Below, piece by piece: positions 1-4,056 of a stretch of 8,536 nt of DNA (position 1 is the stretch's first letter; every line of letters begins with the position of its first letter). Under the pieces are notes generated by a model. It was not told the DNA's origin. It did not search any database and worked only from the letters and a program-made list of their open reading frames with translations. Origin of the DNA: Methanoregula sp. UBA276 (GTDB taxonomy: Archaea; Halobacteriota; Methanomicrobia; Methanomicrobiales; Methanospirillaceae). A program made the position numbers and the translations under genes. Location: the NCBI GenBank assembly GCA_002508495.1, contig DANA01000063.1, positions 1 to 8,536 of the forward strand. Direction: 5' to 3'.

Positions 1-2
1 AA

Positions 3-143
3 CTCCGTAACGAGATCCCCGGCGGGGGCATCAGCGGGGGCGGTCATCTTGTTGTCGGCAGCATAAAATTCGTTGAAGGAATGCGCGAAGTGGTTGTTGA
101 GGCACTGATCCAAAAGATTGCGGATGCACCTCTTCAGAATTGA
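3..143 (+). CDS. C-terminus of a DHH/DHHA1-family phosphoesterase (archaeal RecJ-like), 5' part outside window
   Basis: The last 46 codons of a gene that enters from the left in the third frame and ends at TGA 141-143. The visible tail is glycine-rich (PGGGISGGGH), followed by LVVGSIKFVEG and a helix-like end. A glycine cluster followed by His is the signature of the DHHA1 substrate-binding domain at the C-terminus of RecJ-like exonucleases and related phosphoesterases, which cut single-stranded nucleic acid or small nucleotides in the cytoplasm. I infer an archaeal RecJ-like enzyme; which subfamily cannot be told from so short a piece, and the catalytic DHH motifs lie outside the window. The gene is followed within 14 bases by a T9 tract, so it appears to end its transcription unit. 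Another glycine-rich nucleotide-binding protein remains possible. Confidence 0.6.
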   Translation, partial: LRNEIPGGGISGGGHLVVGSIKFVEGMREVVVEALIQKIADAPLQN

Positions 144-156
144 TCCCGTTTTGCTC

Positions 157-165
157 TTTTTTTTT
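157..165 (+). terminator. Oligo-T terminator after the phosphoesterase gene
   Basis: A run of nine T residues begins 13 bases after the stop codon at 143. Archaeal RNA polymerase stops on such T tracts without needing a hairpin, and none is obvious here. It separates the incoming gene from the promoter at 317-328. Confidence 0.6.
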
Positions 166-316
166 AAATATCCCAGATTATTCAACGATTTTATGCAGAT
201 CCTGAAGTTTTTGCGGGCCGTAAAAAATGGGCGCGATACGGGCACAATATCCGGGTTTTGGTCAAAAATCGCTGGATCCGGGCGAAAAAGGGCGCCGGTT
301 TAACCACAATCATCAG

Positions 317-328
317 ATATATATAAAT
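317..328 (+). promoter_or_regulatory. TATA-box promoter of the small wHTH gene
   Basis: The stretch ATATATATAAAT is a close match to the archaeal TATA box and sits about 45 bases before the ATG at 369. With the usual spacing of about 25 bases, transcription would start near 348-352, just ahead of the GAGG ribosome binding site at 359-362. The preceding bases 166-316 hold no gene that I can support. They contain three loosely similar A-rich/GC-rich blocks of the AAAAANGGCGC type near 224, 264 and 286, of unknown meaning. Confidence 0.65.
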
Positions 329-368
329 AGCACCTGACTTATATGAGTTTTCAATGCTGAGGCACACC

Positions 369-620
369 ATGTCAACTACCAAAAAATTACGTGATACGTA
401 TAATGAGACCCAGCACAAGATCGTATTGTATCTCAACTCGGGCATAACCAAGGGCAAGCACTACTTCAAGTCAAAGTATATTGCCAAGGATCTTGGACTG
501 TCCCCAAAAGAGGTGGGTACAAACATGGCAATCCTTGCCGAGATCTGTAAGGAACTGGATATCATCCGGTGGAGTTACTCTAACAGTACCACCTGGATGG
601 TCACCCCGCGAGCTATCTGA
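369..620 (+). CDS. Small winged-helix-like protein, resembles archaeal DUF7123 family
   Basis: A protein of 83 residues, the usual length for this family of small archaeal proteins. Residues 14-27 (TQHKIVLYLNSGIT) look like the first helix of a helix-turn-helix fold. YFKSKYIAKDLGLSPKEVG (32-50) resembles the recognition unit, TNMAILAE (51-58) the next helix, and IIRWSYSNSTTWMV (65-78) the beta wing. This pattern matches what I recall of the DUF7123 proteins of haloarchaea and methanogens, whose function is not known; a small DNA-binding regulator is an inference from the fold. I chose ATG 369 over ATG 354 because GAGG (359-362) lies 6 bases before it, while 354 has no site and would begin almost on the predicted transcription start. 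The next gene follows after 28 bases and may share the promoter. Confidence 0.8.
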   Translation: MSTTKKLRDTYNETQHKIVLYLNSGITKGKHYFKSKYIAKDLGLSPKEVGTNMAILAEICKELDIIRWSYSNSTTWMVTPRAI

Positions 621-648
621 ACACAAAAGTAAATCTCCCGTTTTTATC

Positions 649-837
649 ATGACACCATTATTGCAATTTGAATCTGCAATTGAATTTGTGGGAGACATCA
701 ACAGTTACAAAGACTGCCTGATGTCGCAGGACGAAACACAGGACAACCCGAATGCGCTCTGGTTTAACATCGACATCCCCAAAGGCCACATGCTCAAGGC
801 CGGGGACCGCGTCCGGATTACTGTTGAAAAACTCTGA
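649..837 (+). CDS. Hypothetical 62-residue acidic protein
   Basis: I do not recognise this protein. The ORF is open upstream to 481, but that part is antiphase to the wHTH gene. The first plausible start after that gene's stop is ATG 649, giving 62 residues. The N-terminal third is helix-like (LLQFESAIEFVGDINSYKDCL). A polar acidic linker (SQDETQDNPN) follows, and the C-terminal third looks like beta strands (ALWFNIDIPKGHML and DRVRITVEKL). No Shine-Dalgarno site precedes ATG 649; the 18 bases before it read AAATCTCCC then T5. Translation may depend on coupling to the upstream gene or on a leaderless transcript. It lies 28 bases downstream of the DUF7123-like gene and ends 14 bases before a T7 terminator, which supports a two-gene unit. 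Being so short, it could still be a chance ORF. Confidence 0.5.
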   Translation: MTPLLQFESAIEFVGDINSYKDCLMSQDETQDNPNALWFNIDIPKGHMLKAGDRVRITVEKL

Positions 838-851
838 TCTGAGTACTTCCC

Positions 852-858
852 TTTTTTT
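852..858 (+). terminator. T7 terminator after the 62-residue gene
   Basis: Seven T residues start 14 bases after the stop at 837. This is the expected position and form of an archaeal oligo-T terminator closing the two-gene unit 369-837. Confidence 0.55.
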
Positions 859-993
859 CGTTCAGGATAGAACCTGATTTCCTATGAGAAATTGATCGGG
901 ATTGATCCTGGACGGGTTTTTGATAGAGATTGTGATCGCGATTTGAAATGAAAAGCGATGAGCGTTTTGATAATGATGCTCTGGAGTGGACCT

Positions 994-1000
994 TATAAGA
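994..1000 (+). promoter_or_regulatory. Possible TATA box inside the hairpin-rich intergenic region
   Basis: The bases TTATAAG, preceded by GGACC, resemble an archaeal TATA element. Transcription would start near 1020 and run through the hairpins at 1112-1139 and 1153-1168 towards the ribosome binding site at 1203-1207. There is no clear purine-rich BRE, so support is weak. Confidence 0.25.
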
Positions 1001-1007
1001 GATGATA

Positions 1008-1022
1008 GGGGCACACTGCCCC
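1008..1022. repeat. Perfect 6-bp inverted repeat (GGGGCA / TGCCCC)
   Basis: GGGGCA at 1008-1013 pairs with TGCCCC at 1017-1022 across a 3-base loop. The same two half-sites return in opposite order at 1153-1168, so the two copies could also pair with each other over about 140 bases. Confidence 0.5.
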
Positions 1023-1111
1023 CATACCCCCGATTGAGATGCTTGCCACCGACCAAAAATGGCGCCTTTGCGGCGGCCTCAATTTCTTTTAAAAAAAAAC
1101 GCCATGTCGGA

Positions 1112-1139
1112 GTGTCCCGTACAGGGAATACGGAGACAT
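1112..1139. repeat. Strong 10-bp stem-loop with a single bulged A
   Basis: The inner stem CCGTA (1117-1121) pairs with TACGG (1129-1133) around the 7-base loop CAGGGAA. The outer stem GTGTC (1112-1116) pairs with GACAT (1135-1139), including one G-T pair, with only A1134 unpaired. A nearly continuous 10-bp stem outside a coding gene suggests a folded RNA element. Its function is unknown. Confidence 0.45.
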
Positions 1140-1152
1140 CGCATGTGCCTTG

Positions 1153-1168
1153 TGCCCCCGTGGGGGCA
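1153..1168. repeat. 16-base near-palindromic hairpin (TGCCCC-CGTG-GGGGCA)
   Basis: TGCCCC at 1153-1158 pairs with GGGGCA at 1163-1168 around the loop CGTG. It lies 34 bases before the GGAGG ribosome binding site of the 47-codon ORF. Confidence 0.5.
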
Positions 1169-1214
1169 GGGCTGGCGAAAGGGTGGGAATAAATATCCGG
1201 AAGGAGGTTTTCCC

Positions 1215-1358
1215 ATGAAAATGTCCCGAATCCTGTGTTCAGATGTAAACGTGGATCAACCGATCTGCCCAGCGAGCGCCCGACGAGGCGCCCGAGCGAC
1301 CCCCGAAGGGGGCGGGGATGTTCATACAGTTGGGAGCATTTTCATGGTTCCGGTATGA
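1215..1358 (+). CDS. Possible 47-residue small ORF with an excellent ribosome binding site (uncertain)
   Basis: ATG 1215 follows GGAAGGAGG (1199-1207), with 7 bases between GGAGG and ATG, as good a site as any in the window. The peptide begins MKMSRILCSDVNVDQPICPA and continues with an arginine/glycine-rich stretch encoded by GC-rich hairpins (1276-1314), ending GSIFMVPV at TGA 1356-1358. I do not recognise it. The first 18 residues look protein-like, but the rest looks like structured repeat DNA read through. The frame is open upstream to 1059, but only the 1215 start has a ribosome binding site. It may be a real leader peptide or small protein, the start of a gene broken by repeat insertion, or chance. 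The ribosome binding site can itself pair weakly (GGAA with TTCC at 1209-1213). Confidence 0.3.
   Translation: MKMSRILCSDVNVDQPICPASARRGARATPEGGGDVHTVGSIFMVPV
1276..1314. repeat. GC-rich double hairpin repeat
   Basis: GCGCC (1276-1280) pairs with GGCGC (1287-1291). CCCCC (1300-1304) pairs with GGGGG (1308-1312) around GAA, extended by CG (1297-1298) with CG (1313-1314) and a bulged A1299. GCGCCCGA occurs twice with a 12-base period (1276 and 1288). Composition and form resemble dispersed palindromic repeat elements. Confidence 0.45.
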
Positions 1359-1360
1359 AC
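1320..1360. repeat. 8-bp inverted repeat within a tRNA-like decayed structure
   Basis: GTTCATAC (1320-1327) and GTATGAAC (1353-1360) are perfect inverted copies 25 bases apart. The surrounding bases 1314-1389 also resemble a tRNA. They have a D-loop-like CAGTTGGGAGC at 1327-1337, a stem-loop at 1341-1359 with T33-like T and TCC in the loop, and a TPsiC-like GGTTCAAGTCC at 1367-1377, in the right order and spacing. The T stem has only 3 of 5 pairs and the acceptor stem is imperfect, so it cannot be called a working tRNA. Confidence 0.3.
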
Positions 1361-1442
1361 TTCCCTGGTTCAAGTCCATTTCTCCACTACACAAATTTTA
1401 CGGAGAAGTACTTGAGTCATTTTAACCCAATCCCTGGCAATC

Positions 1443-1447
1443 AAAAA
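1443..1447 (-). terminator. Possible oligo-T terminator of the membrane-anchored protein gene
   Basis: On the minus strand a T5 tract lies about 38 bases past the stop codon of the 1485-2141 gene. It is short, and no hairpin abuts it. Confidence 0.3.
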
Positions 1448-1484
1448 GAATCCGACAGGATGTGAGCCCGCAACGGCAGTTTTC

Positions 1485-2141
1485 TCACGGACGGAATGCG
1501 GTGTAATAACTCCGGGGCGTCTCCAGCGAGATATAAAAACTGTCGATGTATGCTGTCGTGATGATGAGATACATATCCGTACCCGAAGTCTGCACGATGC
1601 GGTGCGAATTGCCGCGGTTGAAGATCTCCTCGCCTTTGATGATCGAGCCGTTGTTTGCATAGCACAGGACCATCTGGAAGTTCCCATACTGGGGGGTCCG
1701 GTTGGCAATCACGGTAGTATTGAGGACCCAGACCGGGTAAGGGACCGAAAAGTACTGGGTAAGTCCTCCCCGGGTATCCGTAATATACGCAAACGGCACG
1801 CTCTCCTCCGTCCGGATAGGGATATCGGACGCCCCGAAAATGGACATGCTCTCGGGCAGCTTGAACCGGGGATAGGTATAGGGCTGGCTGGTATACACGA
1901 TCCGGTACGGGGGATCGTCAGGCCGGGGCCCGGCAGGCGTTGTTATTACAACCGGTACGGCCGTTTCACTCACGGTCGGGGGCGGGGGATTTTTCGCCAG
2001 GTATGCCGCGGGGGACAGCAGCTCCGGTTCGGTCTCGGCCGGTGCTGACAGGCTGGACAGATAATGCGGGTTCATGACAAGAGCAATGACAAGGACCAGA
2101 ACAAGCCCGCCCACAAGCGTCAGGAGATCTCCTTTTTCCAC
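1485..2141 (-). CDS. Hypothetical membrane-anchored extracytoplasmic protein, 218 residues
   Basis: I do not recognise a named family. Residues 7-23 (LTLVGGLVLVLVIALVM) form one hydrophobic helix close to the N-terminus. A proline/threonine-rich linker follows (about 33-80, including PPPP at 52-55), then a beta-rich domain (81-218) with many Tyr, Thr and Ile residues. This is the layout of a protein tethered to the membrane with its body outside the cell. Three possible N-glycosylation sequons (NTT 141, NRT 147, NGS 164) all lie in the outer domain. The start is GTG 2141. An in-frame stop lies three codons upstream (2151-2153), and the membrane helix begins at once, so no other start fits. 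The ribosome binding site is weak (GGGTAAG). It is divergent from the small membrane protein at 2389, which may hint at a shared envelope role. Confidence 0.75.
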   Translation of the reverse strand: MEKGDLLTLVGGLVLVLVIALVMNPHYLSSLSAPAETEPELLSPAAYLAKNPPPPTVSETAVPVVITTPAGPRPDDPPYRIVYTSQPYTYPRFKLPESMSIFGASDIPIRTEESVPFAYITDTRGGLTQYFSVPYPVWVLNTTVIANRTPQYGNFQMVLCYANNGSIIKGEEIFNRGNSHRIVQTSGTDMYLIITTAYIDSFYISLETPRSYYTAFRP

Positions 2142-2162
2142 ATCTAGTACTTACCCGTGATG

Positions 2163-2170
2163 TAAAAAAA
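2163..2170 (-). promoter_or_regulatory. Possible promoter element of the membrane-anchored protein gene
   Basis: On the minus strand TTTTTTTA lies 22-29 bases before GTG 2141, the distance expected of an AT-rich TATA-like element on a leaderless or nearly leaderless mRNA. This would fit the weak ribosome binding site. The sequence is not a canonical TATA box. Confidence 0.3.
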
Positions 2171-2183
2171 CATGATGCTGGTT

Positions 2184-2201
2184 ACGGGAGTTTTTTCCCG
2201 T
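2184..2201. repeat. 6-bp inverted repeat with a T-rich loop
   Basis: ACGGGA (2184-2189) pairs with TCCCGT (2196-2201) around GTTTTT. It sits in the divergent region and could act as an operator or as part of a folded leader. Confidence 0.4.
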
Positions 2202-2204
2202 TCT

Positions 2205-2242
2205 CCGGGCAGCATACCGGATGCCCGGGTTCCGGCCGGGCA
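2205..2242 (+). promoter_or_regulatory. Two mutually exclusive 7-bp hairpins in the leader of the small membrane protein
   Basis: CCGGGCA occurs at 2205-2211 and again at 2236-2242, and its exact complement TGCCCGG lies between them at 2222-2228. The middle strand can pair with either side: loop of 10 bases on the left, 7 on the right. Such switching stems are the usual form of attenuators and riboswitch expression platforms, but may also be repeated protein-binding sites. It lies 147-184 bases before the likely start codon at 2389. Confidence 0.45.
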
Positions 2243-2252
2243 CCAGGGGGTC

Positions 2253-2286
2253 TTATCGGTACCTTACATATGCCCGATAATTTTTT
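2253..2286 (+). terminator. Stem-loop followed by T6: possible leader terminator or operator
   Basis: TTATCGG (2253-2259) and CCGATAA (2274-2280) are perfect inverted copies, followed directly by six T residues (2281-2286). The form is that of a terminator placed ahead of the coding start at 2389. The loop contains TTACATA (2264-2270), which could instead be a TATA box flanked by an operator. Confidence 0.4.
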
Positions 2287-2388
2287 ATGAGCGGCAGGGA
2301 GATAATGGGATTTGGCAGTGATACCGGCACCCCCCGGCTGGTTACTTTAACATTGAAGGGAGACCACTATCTTAAAGGAGAGATCAGG

Positions 2389-2649
2389 ATGGATTTACCC
2401 GGGTTGCAGACATGGATCGTCTTTTACCTGATCTCGTTTGTCGTACTCTTATGGGCAGCCTTTCTCTCATCGCAGGGCGTCATGCTCTGGGTGAGCCTGC
2501 TCCTCGTCATCATCATTATCGGCCTGAATTTCGTAACGGTCTTAAACCAGATCAAGGTACATGCCGCACGAAAAGCCTTCCAGCGCGAGCTCACCAAGGA
2601 CTTTGTCCGGGGCGAAGAAGCAGAACGGGATGACCGGGAGACCCATTAA
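2389..2649 (+). CDS. Small two-helix membrane protein, 86 residues
   Basis: I do not recognise a named family. Two hydrophobic segments, about residues 9-27 (WIVFYLISFVVLLWAAFLS) and 31-53 (VMLWVSLLLVIIIIG and on), form a helical hairpin with a short loop. A charged tail of about 30 residues follows (HAARKAFQRELTKDFVRGEEAERDDRETH), predicted to face the cytoplasm. I chose ATG 2389 because AGGAG at 2376-2380 lies 8 bases before it. The longer frame from 2287 adds 34 residues of low-quality sequence that covers this ribosome binding site. Its stop TAA (2647-2649) overlaps the minus-strand cheR stop (2646-2648), so the two genes meet tail to tail with no room for a terminator. The upstream leader is rich in hairpins. 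Function is unknown; small membrane proteins of this form often modify a larger partner. Confidence 0.75.
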   Translation: MDLPGLQTWIVFYLISFVVLLWAAFLSSQGVMLWVSLLLVIIIIGLNFVTVLNQIKVHAARKAFQRELTKDFVRGEEAERDDRETH

Positions 2650-3476
2650 AGGAGCTTAGCCTGCGGGGGCTTTTCCCGCTTCATGAAGACTTTCTGGGCA
2701 CTGTTCTTTGCAATGAAGAGGTCCTCGACCTGCCGACCAAGGTATTCCGTCTTTCCCATGATGTAATACCCATCCGTAACCAGTGCCGAATGGAACAATC
2801 GGGCAAGGTCGTCTTTCTGCTTTTCGGTAAAGTAGATGGTAACGTTCCGGCAGGTGAGGAGATCCACGTACCGGACCGGGGGCACCCCGCTCATCAGGTC
2901 ATGGGGACGGAATCGCAGGAGCTCCTTTAAGTGCGGTTTGACCTCGTACAGGCCATCGGGGCGTTTGGTGAAATGGCGCTGGACCTGCGAGACGGGGAGT
3001 TTCTGGATTGCCTTCTCCTCAAATACCCCCGCTTTTGCCTTGGCAAGGACGACCTCGTCGATATCGGTGGCGGTGATGATACCGGACCGGTCCTTGTGGT
3101 TGACGGTCGCTTCGTACAGGAGGATGGCAAGGGTATAGGGCTCCTCACCGGTTGAAGAGCCTGCACACCAGATGGTGATCCTTTTTTTCTGCTGGAACAA
3201 GGCCGGCAGGATGACATTTTTCACTTCATCCCAGACCTCTTTGTCCCGGAAAAATTCCGTTACATTGATGGTCAGGGCATTCCGGAGGGATTCGTTCTCG
3301 GCAGGGTGTGCCTTGAGATACCGCAGGTAATCGGCATAGGTTGCAGAGTTCGTTGAACGCATCCGGGAAAGGAACCGTCGCTTGATATAATCTTCCTTGT
3401 AATTCGAACACTGGATTTTCAAGAGCTGTTCCACGTGACGTTTTAAAATGTTAAAATCGGTGGCAGAATCATCCAT
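2646..3476 (-). CDS. cheR: CheR chemotaxis protein methyltransferase
   Basis: A protein of 276 residues, normal CheR length. It transfers a methyl group from S-adenosylmethionine to glutamates of chemoreceptors in the cytoplasm, as part of sensory adaptation. The N-terminal helical domain spans about 1-75. NVTEFFRD (71-78) matches the conserved N-x-T-x-FFR motif. The SAM-binding loop CAGSSTGEEPYTLA is at 104-117 (family form AGCSTGEEPYS; here Ser replaces Cys). TATDIDEVVLAKAKAG (135-150) binds the SAM ribose through its acidic residues, and CRNVTIYF (209-216) and GYYIMGKTEYL (236-246) are also canonical. I chose ATG 3476; a TTG at 3491 would add five residues and has no better ribosome binding site. 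The cheW stop lies 23 bases upstream, so the gene is the third of a kinase-cheW-cheR unit. Its likely substrate is the receptor encoded divergently at 6016. Confidence 0.95.
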   Translation of the reverse strand: MDDSATDFNILKRHVEQLLKIQCSNYKEDYIKRRFLSRMRSTNSATYADYLRYLKAHPAENESLRNALTINVTEFFRDKEVWDEVKNVILPALFQQKKRITIWCAGSSTGEEPYTLAILLYEATVNHKDRSGIITATDIDEVVLAKAKAGVFEEKAIQKLPVSQVQRHFTKRPDGLYEVKPHLKELLRFRPHDLMSGVPPVRYVDLLTCRNVTIYFTEKQKDDLARLFHSALVTDGYYIMGKTEYLGRQVEDLFIAKNSAQKVFMKREKPPQAKLL

Positions 3477-3499
3477 GGCAGGTATTCCCAAAAGATGAT

Positions 3500-4009
3500 C
3501 TAATTCTTCTCTATATCTTTAAACATTTTATGGACGTCAAGCCAGATGATAAGGGTTTTTTGTTCCTCGTTCTTGAGATCCGCAGCGGTGTTGATGATGC
3601 CTTTGATATACCGCGACTCGTTACCGGCAAGTCCTTCGGTCATGCAGTCAACCTGCCCTGAAGCTATCTGGGAAACGCTCTTGACCGTGTCCACGATAAC
3701 CCCGACATTGTTCCCGCCGGCAACCTCTGCCATGAGGACGATTATCTTCTGGTCTTTGGTTATCGGGCGGTCGGGGAGTTTTAAGAATGTGTTCAGGTTG
3801 ACGATGTTGACAATCTCCCCGCGGAGGTTGATTACCCCCCGGATATGGACCGGAGCACGGGGTATCTCGGTTATCGGCATCATCTCGACGATCTCGCGGA
3901 CGATGTTGATGTCCAGTGCATAGTTTTCCGAGCCGAGGGTGAACTCCAGGACTTCGCCGGTATCACCCTTCAGGCACTCTCCTGCATTTGTGCTGCTTTC
4001 TGCTGCCAT
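3500..4009 (-). CDS. cheW: CheW coupling protein
   Basis: A protein of 169 residues, normal CheW size. It is a cytoplasmic adaptor with two SH3-like beta barrels that links receptors to the kinase. Residues 1-17 are a polar lead. The CheW domain runs from about 18 to 165: EVLEFTLGSENYALDINIV starts the first barrel, ITEIPRAPVHIRGVINLRG (46-64) is the most conserved stretch and includes the Arg63 contact region, and NVGVIVDTVKSV (101-112) belongs to the second barrel. The start at ATG 4009 has GAGGTGA with about 7 bases spacing. It follows the HTH-kinase gene after 46 bases, which hold a 9-bp hairpin, and precedes cheR by 23 bases. It is clearly different in sequence from the second CheW at 8137, so the two are not a recent duplication. 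Confidence 0.93.
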   Translation of the reverse strand: MAAESSTNAGECLKGDTGEVLEFTLGSENYALDINIVREIVEMMPITEIPRAPVHIRGVINLRGEIVNIVNLNTFLKLPDRPITKDQKIIVLMAEVAGGNNVGVIVDTVKSVSQIASGQVDCMTEGLAGNESRYIKGIINTAADLKNEEQKTLIIWLDVHKMFKDIEKN

Positions 4010-4032
4010 GATGGTTCACCTCAAATGTTCAG

Positions 4033-4056
4033 GCATGACCGTAACACCGGTCATGC
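4033..4056 (-). promoter_or_regulatory. 9-bp perfect hairpin between the HTH-kinase gene and cheW
   Basis: GCATGACCG (4033-4041) and CGGTCATGC (4048-4056) are perfect inverted copies around the loop TAACAC. The stem touches the last base of the kinase stop codon (4056-4058) and ends 23 bases before cheW. No T tract follows, so it is more likely an RNA processing or stability element, or an operator, than a terminator. Confidence 0.5.

Larger units (their letters stand above)
838..1484. other. Long intergenic region with clustered GC-rich hairpins, no convincing protein gene
   Basis: These 647 bases separate two convergent genes. The open frames here (for example 862-1056 minus and 986-1192 plus) are low-complexity, arginine- or proline-rich and mutually overlapping, so I do not call them. 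What stands out is structure. GGGGCA-CAC-TGCCCC is at 1008-1022, a 10-bp stem with one bulge at 1112-1139, and TGCCCC-CGTG-GGGGCA at 1153-1168. GCGCC...GGCGC is at 1276-1291, CCCCC-GAA-GGGGG at 1300-1312, and an 8-bp inverted repeat at 1320-1360. A TATA-like TTATAAG lies at 994-1000. Possibilities are a structured non-coding RNA, a dispersed repeat of REP/MITE type, or a decayed gene. Only the individual hairpins are directly seen. Confidence 0.5.

Noticed and set aside
221..300. Three A-rich/GC-rich blocks as a tandem repeat
   Set aside because: The blocks share only a short core (AAAAA then GC-rich bases) and spacing is uneven, too weak to call a repeat.
870..945. Repeated GATTGATC-like units as a possible CRISPR or tandem array
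   Set aside because: Units are short, irregular and without spacers of constant length; no array is present.
862..1056. 64-codon open frame on the minus strand in the long intergenic region
   Set aside because: No ribosome binding site seen, low-complexity repeats of GATTGATC-type DNA, and no recognisable protein features.
986..1192. 68-codon open frame on the plus strand
   Set aside because: It runs through two perfect hairpins, has no ribosome binding site, and its composition reflects GC-rich structure rather than coding.
1314..1389. A functional tRNA gene
   Set aside because: The T stem has only three pairs and the acceptor stem has mismatches; kept only as a decayed or chance resemblance.
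1602..2048. 148-codon open frame on the plus strand
   Set aside because: Arg/Gly/Asp-rich shadow of the minus-strand membrane-anchored protein, whose membrane helix and sequons make that strand the real one.
2287..2388. Longer N-terminus for the small membrane protein from ATG 2287
   Set aside because: The start directly follows a T6 tract with no ribosome binding site, while ATG 2389 has AGGAG at ideal spacing and begins just before the first membrane helix.
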